Shown here one piece after another: positions 8,869-19,651 of a DNA stretch of 50,469 bases. Position numbers and translations under genes: made by a program. Source of the stretch: Syntrophorhabdaceae bacterium (GTDB lineage Bacteria; Desulfobacterota; Syntrophorhabdia; Syntrophorhabdales; Syntrophorhabdaceae); assembly GCA_028698615.1 (NCBI GenBank), contig JAQVWF010000010.1:29959-80427 (forward strand), written 5' to 3'. The notes beneath the pieces were generated by a model that saw nothing but the letters and a program-made list of their open reading frames with translations, did not search any database and was not told the DNA's origin. Position 1 is the stretch's first letter, and each line of letters begins with the position of its first letter.

Positions 8869-9401
8869 TACTTGATAGGTTTCTTTTTCGCCGCTTCGTT
8901 AAAGAGGGTGATCACCCTGCTCGTGATGTCTATCGCGGGAGTGGCGTAGAGAATACCAGCCTGGCTCTTCTCGAGTATGAGGGAGTACTTTTCCTTCTCG
9001 CCGAGGGCGCGCACCACTCCCTCGACCTCTTTGAGGACCTTCTGGGTGTATTCCATGTCCTTCTGCTGCAACTCCGTCTGGTAGTCGTTATAGAGTCTCT
9101 GGTAATCTTTGAGCTTTGACTGGTACTGTTTTTCCCTCTCTGCCCGGGCGTCGGCCGTGATGGTGGCGCCCTGTTTTTCGACGGAGTCCTTAAGTCTCTG
9201 CAGCTCGGCCTGTTTTCCGTCCAGGTTCTTCTTCAGCCTCTCCGCATCCTGTGTCAGGATGTTCCGGATCTGCTTGCCCTGCTCCGATTCGAGCATCACT
9301 TTCTGCAGGTCTATGTATGCGATGGAGACGGACTGGCTCATCGCCGCGAGCGGTGTCAGCAGAATGGTTACGACAAAAAGGACCGTAATAAAGCGTTTCA
9401 T
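8868..9401 (-). CDS. OmpH/Skp family periplasmic chaperone
   Basis: Signal peptide ([22 protein letters not shown]), then a coiled-coil tentacle region rich in Lys, Glu and Gln (about residues 45-125) and the conserved N-terminal motif [13 protein letters not shown]. Length 177 residues, matching Skp. Binds unfolded outer-membrane proteins and escorts them to BamA, whose gene lies 12 bp upstream in the same operon. Confidence 0.93.
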   Translation of the reverse strand: MKRFITVLFVVTILLTPLAAMSQSVSIAYIDLQKVMLESEQGKQIRNILTQDAERLKKNLDGKQAELQRLKDSVEKQGATITADARAEREKQYQSKLKDYQRLYNDYQTELQQKDMEYTQKVLKEVEGVVRALGEKEKYSLILEKSQAGILYATPAIDITSRVITLFNEAAKKKPIK

Positions 9402-9413
9402 AAAGCCTCCTTA

Positions 9414-11663
9414 CTAATATTGGGTGCCGATGGCAAAATCGAAAAGACTTTTCCTTTCGTTCTCTTTGGGGTTGAGGTTGAATCCGAGTTCAAGGCGGAT
9501 GGGACCAAGCGGGGAGAACCAGCGTATACCGAGCCCTGCGGACGATCTCATTCTCAGGTTGCTGAAATCGTCGAAACCGGCGCCGCTATCGGTAAAAACG
9601 ACTCCCTTAACACCCGCTGGCTTATAGATGGGGAATATCCATTCAAGATTGAAATACATCTGGTTCTTGGCGCCGATAGGTTCGTCGTTCTCGTCCATGG
9701 GCCCGGCTTCACCGTAGCGGAAACCGCGGATCGAACTGAGACCGCCGACGTAGAATTTCTCAGTAATGGGGACTTCCTTGCCGCTGTAACCCCGAATAGA
9801 TCCGGCCGTGCCTTTGACAAAGAAGGAACTCTCCCAGAACTTTATGGGGATATACCTGCCGTAGAATGCCGTCACGGCCCAAAAATAGTTGTCCCCGCCA
9901 AAGGGACCGCCTGCCGTTTCCACGGATATGCCGCTGTTTATGCCCTTGGTGGGATTCAATACATCATCTATTGTGTTCTTGCCCACGCTGAAGGTCATGC
10001 TGCTCGTAAGGCTGGTGCCTTCCTGTTCCTTGATGTAGGTGCTGGCATCATTGGAGATGTTTGTCACGTCGACGTTCTCGATCCGGTACTTGACGGTCCC
10101 CTTGATGTCGTCGGTGAGGGGTTTGATGAGGGACACGTTGCCTCCCATCCTCTTGTAGTCGTAGGTGTCCATGTACCGTTTGAAGTTGAAGACGCTGAAT
10201 CCGGCCGAAAGGTTCTTGTCGAAGATGTAAGGCTCGAGGTAGGTGAACCTGAACTCGGTGGTATAGCTGCTGAGAGCCGCCTCGAGGACCATCTTCCTGC
10301 CGGTGCCCAGGAAATTGTCCTCTGAGACCGCCCCGGAGACGATCACCTTCTCCGATGTGCTGTAACCGGCGCCTATACTGAAGGTACCCGTCGGTTTCTC
10401 TTCGATGCTGAGGTCGATGTTGACCTTCCTGGGATCATCGGTCTTGACGATCTTGAAATCCGTGTCCTTGAAGAATGTCGTATTTTTCAGCTTCTTCTTG
10501 CTGTCCTTGATGGCGGTGATGGAAAAACGATCGCCCTCGGCAAATTTCAGTTCCCTACGTATGACCTTGTCCCGGGTTCTCGTGTTCCCGATCATGTTTA
10601 TCCTGTTAAAGTATACTTCCTGGTTTTTGACCACGTTGAACGTGACATTGACCACATGGTTGGTGTCGTCTATGGTGGTCAGGGGAGCGACTTCGGCGAA
10701 TGCGTATCCCTTGTCCTGGTAGACGTCTGTCAATGCCAGGACGTCTTCATAGAAAACGGTGGTCCTGAAGAGTTTGCCTGGTTCCGTCTTGATCTTGCGA
10801 AGAAGCTCTTCCCGGGGGAAGATGACATCTCCCGCGAAATCTATGGTTCCGACGGTGTGCTTGGCGCCCTCTTCGATGGCTATTGTGATGGAAATGCTCT
10901 TGCCATCCTTGGAGAGTTGTATGTCGGGCGCGCCGGCGTGCACTTTGGTATAACCGTTATCATGATAAAAGGCTTCAATGTTCCTGCGGTCTTCCAGAAG
11001 GACATCCTCATCGAGTATGCCCGATCCGGTGAACCATGAGAACCAGCCTTTTTCCTTGGTCCTCATGTAGCCTTGCAGTTTGCTGTCCTTGAAGGTCTTG
11101 TTGCCCGTAAAGGCCACCTTCCTGACGTAAGAGAGCTGCGGTTCTTCTATCACGAAGTTGACCGTGGCGTCATAGGCTTCTCCGTAGTCTATCTCGTAGG
11201 TGATCTTGGCGGCGTAATAGCCCTTGCTGGCATAGAGCTTCCGGATCTCGTCCATGCTTTCTTTCACTTTTTCGATATTGAGGACGGTGCCGGTCTTGAT
11301 CTTCAGCTTGTCCTTGAGGTCGTCGGTCTTGATCTTCTTGTTTCCCGACATGAGGATGGACTTGACAGGAGGCCTTTCGATCACGACGAAGGTGATGCTC
11401 TTGCCCTTGTCGGTATCTTTCACGTCTATCTGAACGTCGCTGAAGAAACCCGTCTTGTATATGTTTTTCATATCGTCGCGGAGCTTGTCGAGGTTGTACG
11501 CGTCACCTGCTTTGGTCTTGATGTTGTTGGATATGAAGGCTGTATCGATGCGTTCGTTTCCGGTGACTTCAACTTTTACAACCCCTTCGGGGTCTTGAGC
11601 CTGAGCCAGGACAGGAAGGCATAAAATCAGCAAGAGAAGAATAGCGTACTTCAGTTTTTCCAT
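9414..11663 (-). CDS. bamA: Outer membrane protein assembly factor BamA
   Basis: Central Omp85-family insertase of the BAM complex. From ATG 11663 it has a signal peptide (MEKLKYAILLLLILCLPVLA), five POTRA repeats up to about residue 420 (e.g. VERPPVKSILMSGNKKI), and a C-terminal barrel with SSIRGFRYGEAGP and a final beta strand ending FAIGTQY. The mature protein is about 730 residues. The frame stays open upstream to a GTG at 11723 that overlaps the stop of the kinase-like gene, but the signal peptide supports 11663. No bamB-E gene is in the window. Confidence 0.96.
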   Translation of the reverse strand: MEKLKYAILLLLILCLPVLAQAQDPEGVVKVEVTGNERIDTAFISNNIKTKAGDAYNLDKLRDDMKNIYKTGFFSDVQIDVKDTDKGKSITFVVIERPPVKSILMSGNKKIKTDDLKDKLKIKTGTVLNIEKVKESMDEIRKLYASKGYYAAKITYEIDYGEAYDATVNFVIEEPQLSYVRKVAFTGNKTFKDSKLQGYMRTKEKGWFSWFTGSGILDEDVLLEDRRNIEAFYHDNGYTKVHAGAPDIQLSKDGKSISITIAIEEGAKHTVGTIDFAGDVIFPREELLRKIKTEPGKLFRTTVFYEDVLALTDVYQDKGYAFAEVAPLTTIDDTNHVVNVTFNVVKNQEVYFNRINMIGNTRTRDKVIRRELKFAEGDRFSITAIKDSKKKLKNTTFFKDTDFKIVKTDDPRKVNIDLSIEEKPTGTFSIGAGYSTSEKVIVSGAVSEDNFLGTGRKMVLEAALSSYTTEFRFTYLEPYIFDKNLSAGFSVFNFKRYMDTYDYKRMGGNVSLIKPLTDDIKGTVKYRIENVDVTNISNDASTYIKEQEGTSLTSSMTFSVGKNTIDDVLNPTKGINSGISVETAGGPFGGDNYFWAVTAFYGRYIPIKFWESSFFVKGTAGSIRGYSGKEVPITEKFYVGGLSSIRGFRYGEAGPMDENDEPIGAKNQMYFNLEWIFPIYKPAGVKGVVFTDSGAGFDDFSNLRMRSSAGLGIRWFSPLGPIRLELGFNLNPKENERKSLFDFAIGTQY

Positions 11664-11719
11664 ATGTTTTGCAAAATTACCAAAAAACAATCCTCTTTGT
11701 AAAGGTAAAAAAAAGAATG

Positions 11720-13141
11720 TCACCAGGATTCGATCTTTAACCCCCCCGTTCCCTGGTAGACTATCTCTCTCCCGGAGGACTTTCGCGTGACATTCCCCAG
11801 CATCAGCTTCCTGTCGAGACCCGACGAAGCGGTGAGCCTTATGAAAAATCTGAGCCTGTCCCTCGCCGTGATCCTTTTGGGCAGCGTGGTATTCAGCTGA
11901 AGGAGCATCCTTTCGAGGACATCGCCGTCTGCTTCCCGGAAGGTGATGTCCTCGACATCGAGGAAACGGAAGGTGCCGTCATCGAGCCTGAACACGTTGC
12001 ACGCCTTGAGATCACGGTGGACAATGCCGATCTTGAGCGCATTTCGCAGGAAACCGGCAAAAACGTCCGCCAGGAGGCCCCTCTCTCTGGCCGACGCCGT
12101 GTCATATATCCTGTCCACATACCGGTCCAATTCCTCGCCTCTTCCGCCGAGATCCTCCATTGAGATATGGCCGTGCCGAAAAAGAGCAGGCATTTTGAGG
12201 CAGAATGTCTCCGGGATGATGGGAAGGTCGAGGTATACAAGGGCAACGTGCGCCTTCCATGCCCGTTTCAGCCTCCTTCTGCCGCCGTAGGTCTTCGTTA
12301 CGTGGTCGGTGAACCTCTCCACGATGACCTTCGTGTCTTTCTTGATGGTCTCCACAAAGACGCCCCGGCAGCGCCCTTCGTTTCCGATGATGTATAAATG
12401 TCCGTCCTGCCATCGTGTCTTCGACGTGTTCTCGAAGGCCCTCTGCTGCTTGCGAAGGATCCATCGCATATGCATGGCCTTGAGCGTCCTTTCCACTGCA
12501 GGGCGTATCCCCTCCTTCCCGTAATGACGGAAGAAGGTCTCTTTTTCATCGGGAGTCATTATCCAGTAAGCCATGGCAAGGGCGTGGGAAAGATTCGAGA
12601 TCTCGTCCTGCGGGGTGAAGGACCTCTTTATCCGCATCTTGTGGAGGTCAATGAGATAGAGCGACTTGTCTGCAACGAGCACGTTGTTCAGGTGCAGGTC
12701 GTTGTGCAGGACACGCTCCTTCTCCAATGCCTTTAACAGTTCCGCGAGGGCAATGACGAGATGGCCCCTTTGCGGGGACCCCTGGAAGGCGTCTATGAAG
12801 CTTTCCCCGGCGATGTACTCATGGACGACGCAGGAGGTTCCCGGTCCCGATCCGTAGCCGTAGGACCGCGGCGTCGATATGTTCAGAGAGGCCAGCCTGC
12901 GGCTCAGGAGGTACTCGATCCTTCCCCGGGGATTCACCTTGTTCCTCACGGTCCCTATAAGGCCTTTTTCAAGGAAGGACTTGACGAAGACCCTGCCCTC
13001 CCCGAAGGGATATACCCCGTAGAATCTTCGCTCGTTCCCCTCGTGGGCAAAGGGCTTCAAGACCTCTGTGAGCCCGCCGTCTTCGAGGTGCCACTCGATG
13101 CCATTGATATTGCCGGTTATCAAGCCTTCAGGGTCTTTCAT
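11720..13141 (-). CDS. Double WaaP/Kdo-kinase-like protein
   Basis: A 473-residue cytoplasmic protein with two kinase-like halves. The first has a candidate ATP-binding lysine in VFVKSFL (K54), a catalytic loop HNDLHLNN (146-153) and a metal motif LIDLHK (163-168). The second has HRDLKACN (375-382) and FLDVED (393-398). This resembles LPS core heptose/Kdo kinases (WaaP, KdkA, InaA clan), which phosphorylate inner-core sugars from ATP. The gene overlaps the upstream glycosyltransferase by 4 bp, and bamA follows, so an LPS-core substrate is likely. Having two apparently intact catalytic loops in one chain is unusual. Each half's substrate is unknown. Confidence 0.8.
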   Translation of the reverse strand: MKDPEGLITGNINGIEWHLEDGGLTEVLKPFAHEGNERRFYGVYPFGEGRVFVKSFLEKGLIGTVRNKVNPRGRIEYLLSRRLASLNISTPRSYGYGSGPGTSCVVHEYIAGESFIDAFQGSPQRGHLVIALAELLKALEKERVLHNDLHLNNVLVADKSLYLIDLHKMRIKRSFTPQDEISNLSHALAMAYWIMTPDEKETFFRHYGKEGIRPAVERTLKAMHMRWILRKQQRAFENTSKTRWQDGHLYIIGNEGRCRGVFVETIKKDTKVIVERFTDHVTKTYGGRRRLKRAWKAHVALVYLDLPIIPETFCLKMPALFRHGHISMEDLGGRGEELDRYVDRIYDTASARERGLLADVFAGFLRNALKIGIVHRDLKACNVFRLDDGTFRFLDVEDITFREADGDVLERMLLQLNTTLPKRITARDRLRFFIRLTASSGLDRKLMLGNVTRKSSGREIVYQGTGGLKIESW

Positions 13142-14106
13142 AAGGAATCTACGATCTCAGCGAATCTCTTGCCCCAGACCTGCAGTGAGTATCTTTCAAC
13201 CGCTGTCTTCCGTGCCGCCTCCCCCATGCGCGCGCGCAGGGGAAGATCGCCGCTCAGGGTCCGTATTGCCTCTTCCCATCCCCTGGGGTCGGTCCTCAAA
13301 AAACCGTTCACCCCGTCCGTCACCATTTCCTTCGAAACACCCACGGGGTTTGTAATGGAAGGCAGTCCCGTCGCCATGTACTGGATCAGTTTCAGGCCGC
13401 ACTTACCCCGGGACCATATATCATCCCCGGCAGGCATGATGCCCATGTCAAGGTCGAGGAGCATCATCTTTTCGTGGTCCTTGTTCCATTTTTGAAAGGT
13501 GATACCCTGTTTGTGGACCCCGAAAGGCCTGTCGGCAATGACCCTGAACTCGATCCCCCCTCCATCCGTGATGGAAAGGATGAGATCCCGGATCCCCTCG
13601 AGATACCTGAGCGTCGACCTCGTTCCTATCCATCCGACGACAAAGGTCTTTCGGCCGCCATGCTCTTTCACGGGGTATTCGTCGATATCGACGGTTGTCG
13701 GCATGTAGTGGATGTCGGACCTTCTGTATTTCCCCGCCTCCTCCATGAGGAAAGAGTTCCCGCACAGGACCGCTTTCGAGGCCTTGACCATGGCGGCAAA
13801 TCGATTGCGTCTTGTCGCGCTCTCACCCTTATTGCCGTACATGACGGCGTCGTCAAAATCGTAGACCATCTTCTTTGCGAACATCTTGAACAGGGAGAGC
13901 TTCACGGGGTTGAGCAACAATCTTTGCACGACGACGACATCAGACCGTGAGGCGGCCTTGAGGACAGTGGCCAGGTCTGCCTTCGTCGTCAGCAGGGAAA
14001 CCTTGAAGCCCCTTCTTTCGAGATAGGGGAAATACTGCTGTATCCTGTATCCCACAGGATTTTCCTTTGTGAATATGTTGTGGGTGTAGAAAAGGATCTT
14101 TTTCAT
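13138..14106 (-). CDS. Glycosyltransferase, GT4/GT-B type
   Basis: GT-B fold protein of 322 residues from ATG 14106, starting MKKILFYTHNIF. The C-terminal donor-binding half shows LDLDMGIMPAGDD and a GLKLIQYMATGLPSITNPVGVSKE segment, equivalent to the EX7E region of GT4 enzymes. The frame is open upstream to 14196, but those residues do not look like the family. It overlaps the kinase-like gene by 4 bp (ATGA), so both probably act on the LPS core or another cell-surface glycan. Sugar specificity cannot be read from the sequence. Confidence 0.82.
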   Translation of the reverse strand: MKKILFYTHNIFTKENPVGYRIQQYFPYLERRGFKVSLLTTKADLATVLKAASRSDVVVVQRLLLNPVKLSLFKMFAKKMVYDFDDAVMYGNKGESATRRNRFAAMVKASKAVLCGNSFLMEEAGKYRRSDIHYMPTTVDIDEYPVKEHGGRKTFVVGWIGTRSTLRYLEGIRDLILSITDGGGIEFRVIADRPFGVHKQGITFQKWNKDHEKMMLLDLDMGIMPAGDDIWSRGKCGLKLIQYMATGLPSITNPVGVSKEMVTDGVNGFLRTDPRGWEEAIRTLSGDLPLRARMGEAARKTAVERYSLQVWGKRFAEIVDSL

Positions 14107-14214
14107 GGGGTTCGGCGCGCCATCGCCTTCAAGAGGCTTGTTGAATATATCAGAGCCGCATCGGGCTGTCAACGGCAAGAATAAATGAAAACACATCGTT
14201 ACGATAATGCTTCC

Positions 14215-14877
14215 CTATCTTGACCTTGTCACTTTGTTCCTTGCGCAGAGATGCTCGATGGGGCATCGGCTGCATTTGGGCGACAGCGGGGTGCAGATCC
14301 GTTTGCCGAAGGTGACCAGGAGGGAGTTGTATACGATCCAGTATCGTTCGGGCAGAACCTGCCTGAGCGTCTCCTCGGTCCGGTGGGGATCCCTTGTCGA
14401 AACGATCCCGAGCCGGTTCGAGATCCTGTGGACGTGGGTATCCACGCAGATGCCCGGTTTTCCGTACCCTTCGGTGACGACGAGATTAGCCGTCTTGCGG
14501 CCAATCCCTCTTATGGAGAGAAGTTCCTCGATGGTATCGGGGACCTTTCCGCCGAAGCGGTCGATGAGAACGCCTGCCACCTCCTTGAGCACTTTTGTCT
14601 TGGTGCGGTAAAACCCGACAGGATAGATCATCCGCTCCAGTTCGCTCTCGGGGATCCTCAGAAGGTCCCGGGGTGTCCTCACCCGGGGCAGGAGCGTCTC
14701 CATGACCTTTTCGGTGGTCTCGTCCTTTGTCCGAAGGCTAAGCAGGGTCCCTACGAGGATTGTAAAGGGATCGCTCATTTCACCGCGGGATATGCGGGTG
14801 ATGACCGGCGCCGCCTCCTCCGGGAAAGAATCCATAAGGACCTCCATCATTTCGTCGAAGGGAAATCCTCTTTTCAT
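14215..14877 (-). CDS. nth: Endonuclease III (DNA glycosylase/AP lyase)
   Basis: Bifunctional base-excision-repair enzyme removing oxidised pyrimidines. From ATG 14877 (GAGGCAAGG upstream) it has 220 residues, the usual size. The helix-hairpin-helix LLSIRGIGRKTANLVV carries the catalytic lysine (K128), and VDTHVHRISNRLG carries the catalytic aspartate (D146). The 4Fe-4S cluster motif C-x6-C-x2-C-x5-C closes the protein (ICTPLSPKCSRCPIEHLC). An in-frame ATG at 14922 would add 15 residues and overlap the Mut7-C gene. Confidence 0.95.
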   Translation of the reverse strand: MKRGFPFDEMMEVLMDSFPEEAAPVITRISRGEMSDPFTILVGTLLSLRTKDETTEKVMETLLPRVRTPRDLLRIPESELERMIYPVGFYRTKTKVLKEVAGVLIDRFGGKVPDTIEELLSIRGIGRKTANLVVTEGYGKPGICVDTHVHRISNRLGIVSTRDPHRTEETLRQVLPERYWIVYNSLLVTFGKRICTPLSPKCSRCPIEHLCARNKVTRSR

Positions 14878-14911
14878 CAACCTTGCCTCGTAAGCCCTTG
14901 TGCCCGTTGGC

Positions 14912-15367
14912 TCATGAACCATCCGGTTCGATGAGCTTACCGATCCACTCATGCATCTCATGGGCATGGGAGCCCTCCCAGTACACTTTCCTGCAAGACG
15001 GGCAGGTCTTGAACCTGTCGTGGTGGTGATATATGTACTCGGGGACGAAGGGCTCGATCTTCTCTTTGGGCGCATCGACGAGGGGCGTGTTGCATTCGAG
15101 GCAGCGCGTCATGAACGCCGAGCGGTCAACGTGTTGTTCCACGATATCCCTTATCTCGAGGAGCTGTTTTTCGGGATTGTCATCGAGGACCACGACGGTG
15201 TGGGGGCGGGTGCCCCGGCCTTGTCTCCTTGTCAGAAAGAGGGATTCGACGGAGGGGGCGGGGAATGCCTCCAGGTCATCTCTGCGGCGGACGTAGCGGG
15301 TATCGAAGCCCAGGACCCTCAGGTAACGGGCAAGCTTTCCCAGCATGACATCGCAGATAAATATCAT
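14912..15367 (-). CDS. Mut7-C RNase-domain protein with zinc ribbon
   Basis: A 151-residue protein matching the Mut7-C family: N-terminal PIN-like half (MIFICDVMLGKLARYLRVLG, D6; FLTR motif at 44-47; LDDN at 61-64) and C-terminal zinc ribbon with cysteines at 89, 92, 122 and 125 (CLEC, CPSC). The family is predicted to be a ribonuclease; the bacterial members are poorly studied. It overlaps mtaD by 4 bp, so it is co-translated with nucleoside salvage genes. Function beyond probable nuclease activity is unknown. Confidence 0.85.
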   Translation of the reverse strand: MIFICDVMLGKLARYLRVLGFDTRYVRRRDDLEAFPAPSVESLFLTRRQGRGTRPHTVVVLDDNPEKQLLEIRDIVEQHVDRSAFMTRCLECNTPLVDAPKEKIEPFVPEYIYHHHDRFKTCPSCRKVYWEGSHAHEMHEWIGKLIEPDGS

Positions 15368-16620
15368 CTCTTGACGAGGTCGTGAGCCGCCTCGGCGGCC
15401 CGTGTCATGATCTCCTCTTCACCGGGAACGACGCGGTTTTCCATGAGAACCTCTCCCATGCAGATGACCGTGTCCACGGCAGAGCCGTTTGCGGCGTAAA
15501 CCATATCGGAATGAATATCGAAATTGGGAACGAACTCCGGTCTTTTGAGGTCGATAAGGATAATGTCGGGGCTCAGGCCCTCCCTGATGGACCACTCGCC
15601 GAGACGGAAGATATCGGCGGCAGTCCGGGTGGCCATGTCGAAGGTCTGCCGTGCGGGCAGCATCGTCGGGTCCGATGTATGGAACTTTGCCAGGAGGGAG
15701 GCGAATTTCATCGTCTCCAGGACATCCAGGTGGTTGTTGGAGGCACACCCGTCTGTCCCAAAGCAGTAGGGTATACCGGCCTGCTGCATGAGACGGTGGG
15801 GAAAGACTCTTCCCACGGCAAGCTTCAGGTTGGAGACGGGCACATGGACGAGCCTCGCGTGGCGCGCCTTGAGGATATCGACGTCTGCCTCTTCAAGAGC
15901 GCAGCCGTGGCAGCCGATGTAGCGCTCGGAAAAGAGGCCGATGGAATCGAGGAACTCCACCGGGGACATTCCATATTGTTCCTGCGAGAAACGGGTCTCA
16001 TCGGCAGTTTCCGCGAGGTGCATATGGATGAGGATGTCCTTCTCGGCGGAGAAATCGCGCATCCATTCGAGGCTGGCCCTGGACACCGTGTAGAGCGCGT
16101 GGGGACCGAAAGTGAAGGTCGCGTAAGGTTCATAGTTTCTCGAAAGGGCGTGGAGGTCGCGGTTCAGGGCTATCTGCTCGCGGCCCTTGCCTCCGTCGAA
16201 CATGTCGATAAAGACGGCGCTGATGAATCCCCGTATCTTCATTTCATTGACGGCCCGGGCGGTTGCCTCCCAGTGCCAGTACATGTCGTTGAAGACGGTG
16301 ACACCGTTCTTGATCATCTCCAGACAGGCAAGTTTTGCCCCCCGGTAGACATCATCTTCGGTGAGCTTCGATTCGAGGACCCATATCTTGTCCTCGAGCC
16401 AGGTCTTCAGCGGCATGTCGTCGGCATATCCCCGAAAGAGGGTCATCGCGGCATGGGTGTGGCCGTTTATGAGCGAGGGCAGGGCGGCCTTGCCGCTGCC
16501 GTCTATCGTCTTGTCGGCGGGACGGGTGCACAACGGAGAGATCTCGACGATGACGCCGCTGTCGATGAAGATGTCCCTGACGGCGCCGTCGAGGAGGACG
16601 CCCTTGATGAGGATCGTCAC
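15364..16620 (-). CDS. mtaD: 5'-methylthioadenosine/S-adenosylhomocysteine deaminase
   Basis: Amidohydrolase-superfamily enzyme that deaminates MTA/SAH to the inosine forms. Metal ligands are visible in NGHTHAAMTLFRGYADD, HMHLAETADE, YIGCHGC and GTDGCASNN. Length 418 residues. The next enzyme in such a route, a thioinosine-type phosphorylase, is encoded immediately upstream with a 4-bp overlap, supporting nucleoside salvage. Close homologues deaminate aminodeoxyfutalosine in menaquinone synthesis, so that role remains possible. Confidence 0.88.
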   Translation of the reverse strand: MTILIKGVLLDGAVRDIFIDSGVIVEISPLCTRPADKTIDGSGKAALPSLINGHTHAAMTLFRGYADDMPLKTWLEDKIWVLESKLTEDDVYRGAKLACLEMIKNGVTVFNDMYWHWEATARAVNEMKIRGFISAVFIDMFDGGKGREQIALNRDLHALSRNYEPYATFTFGPHALYTVSRASLEWMRDFSAEKDILIHMHLAETADETRFSQEQYGMSPVEFLDSIGLFSERYIGCHGCALEEADVDILKARHARLVHVPVSNLKLAVGRVFPHRLMQQAGIPYCFGTDGCASNNHLDVLETMKFASLLAKFHTSDPTMLPARQTFDMATRTAADIFRLGEWSIREGLSPDIILIDLKRPEFVPNFDIHSDMVYAANGSAVDTVICMGEVLMENRVVPGEEEIMTRAAEAAHDLVKR

Positions 16621-17312
16621 GAGAGGCCCCGCGTGATGAGGGCATTGAGGATGATCTCGATGGTTGTGAGGTTTCGTGATACGTTCGCCAGTATCTCGTC
16701 CATGGTCAGGGGCACCTCAACTATGCCATGGCAATAGTTATCAATGGAACAGATGCTGGCATAGGACAGGTCCATCTCCATGGCGAGGGTTGCCTCGGAG
16801 GCGAGCGTCATCCCGACGATGTCCCCGTAACCTTTGAGTATGCTGATCTCGGCCCGTGTCTCCAGTCTCGGCCCGATGGTCTGGACGTAGGTGCCGCCCA
16901 TCCGCACCGCCATTGAGTGCTCCCTGCATGCCACGAACACCTCATGGGCAAAGTTCCCGTCCATCACGGGTATCATGAAACGCATCTCATCGTCGAAGAA
17001 GGTTTCGATGTGCCAGGGGGAGACGAAATCGTCGGGAACGAGGAGGGTGCCGGGTTCAAGGGAGAACCTGAGACTCCCCACGGAGTTGACGGCCACTATC
17101 CTGTTCACTCCCAGTTCCCTGAGGGCCGCGATGTTTGCCCGGTGCCGTATCCTGTGAGGGGGCAAGGGAGGGCTGCCGTGTCTCTGGACAAAGACGACTC
17201 CGTCCCCCTTTTTAACGGTGACGGTGCCAAAAGGGGTCTTTACCGCTTCCTCGGGCCAGCCGGAGAAGATCCGGCAGTCGATCAGTGATGTTCCTCCAAG
17301 TATCGCAAACAT
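16617..17312 (-). CDS. MTA/thioinosine phosphorylase-like purine nucleoside phosphorylase
   Basis: PNP/MTAP-family protein of 231 residues. The glycine-rich phosphate-binding start FAILGGTSL, the RHG motif (VQRHGSPPLPPHRIRHRANI), NSVGSL, QTIGPRLETRAEI and GMTLASEATLA are family hallmarks. At the base-recognition site it has SIDNYCHG where human MTAP has a TDYD motif, so preference for a 6-oxopurine (methylthioinosine) rather than MTA is possible. Overlap with mtaD suggests a two-step path MTA to methylthioinosine to hypoxanthine plus methylthioribose-1-phosphate, as described in Pseudomonas. Specificity not proven. Confidence 0.85.
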   Translation of the reverse strand: MFAILGGTSLIDCRIFSGWPEEAVKTPFGTVTVKKGDGVVFVQRHGSPPLPPHRIRHRANIAALRELGVNRIVAVNSVGSLRFSLEPGTLLVPDDFVSPWHIETFFDDEMRFMIPVMDGNFAHEVFVACREHSMAVRMGGTYVQTIGPRLETRAEISILKGYGDIVGMTLASEATLAMEMDLSYASICSIDNYCHGIVEVPLTMDEILANVSRNLTTIEIILNALITRGLS

Positions 17313-17388
17313 GGTTTCCAGCTATTCTTCTACAGGGAATGGCACGTTGAGTCAATAGAATTGTTAAAAGATACTGCTCACCGCTCCG

Positions 17389-19557
<2,169 letters not shown>

Positions 19558-19568
19558 TCAAATTTGTC

Positions 19569-19595
19569 TTGACAAACAAGGGTTATGGTTATAAT
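19569..19595 (+). promoter_or_regulatory. Sigma-70 promoter of secDF
   Basis: TTGACA at 19569-19574 and TATAAT at 19590-19595 are both perfect hexamers, but with a short 15-bp spacer; reading TAATTT at 19592 gives 17 bp. It lies about 60 bp upstream of secD. Confidence 0.6.
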
Positions 19596-19651
19596 TTGGT
19601 TGTACTTTTTGAGCGAGTAGATTGTCGAATCCACCCTAATGAGGTTAATAC

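Noticed and set aside
7942-8949. Plus-strand frame of 335 codons opposite lpxD
   Set aside because: His/Asp-rich pattern mirrors the hexapeptide repeats of lpxD read in antisense; no domain recognised.
9414-11723. GTG start at 11723 for bamA
   Set aside because: It would put 20 residues before a complete signal peptide; the ATG at 11663 gives a normal secreted protein.
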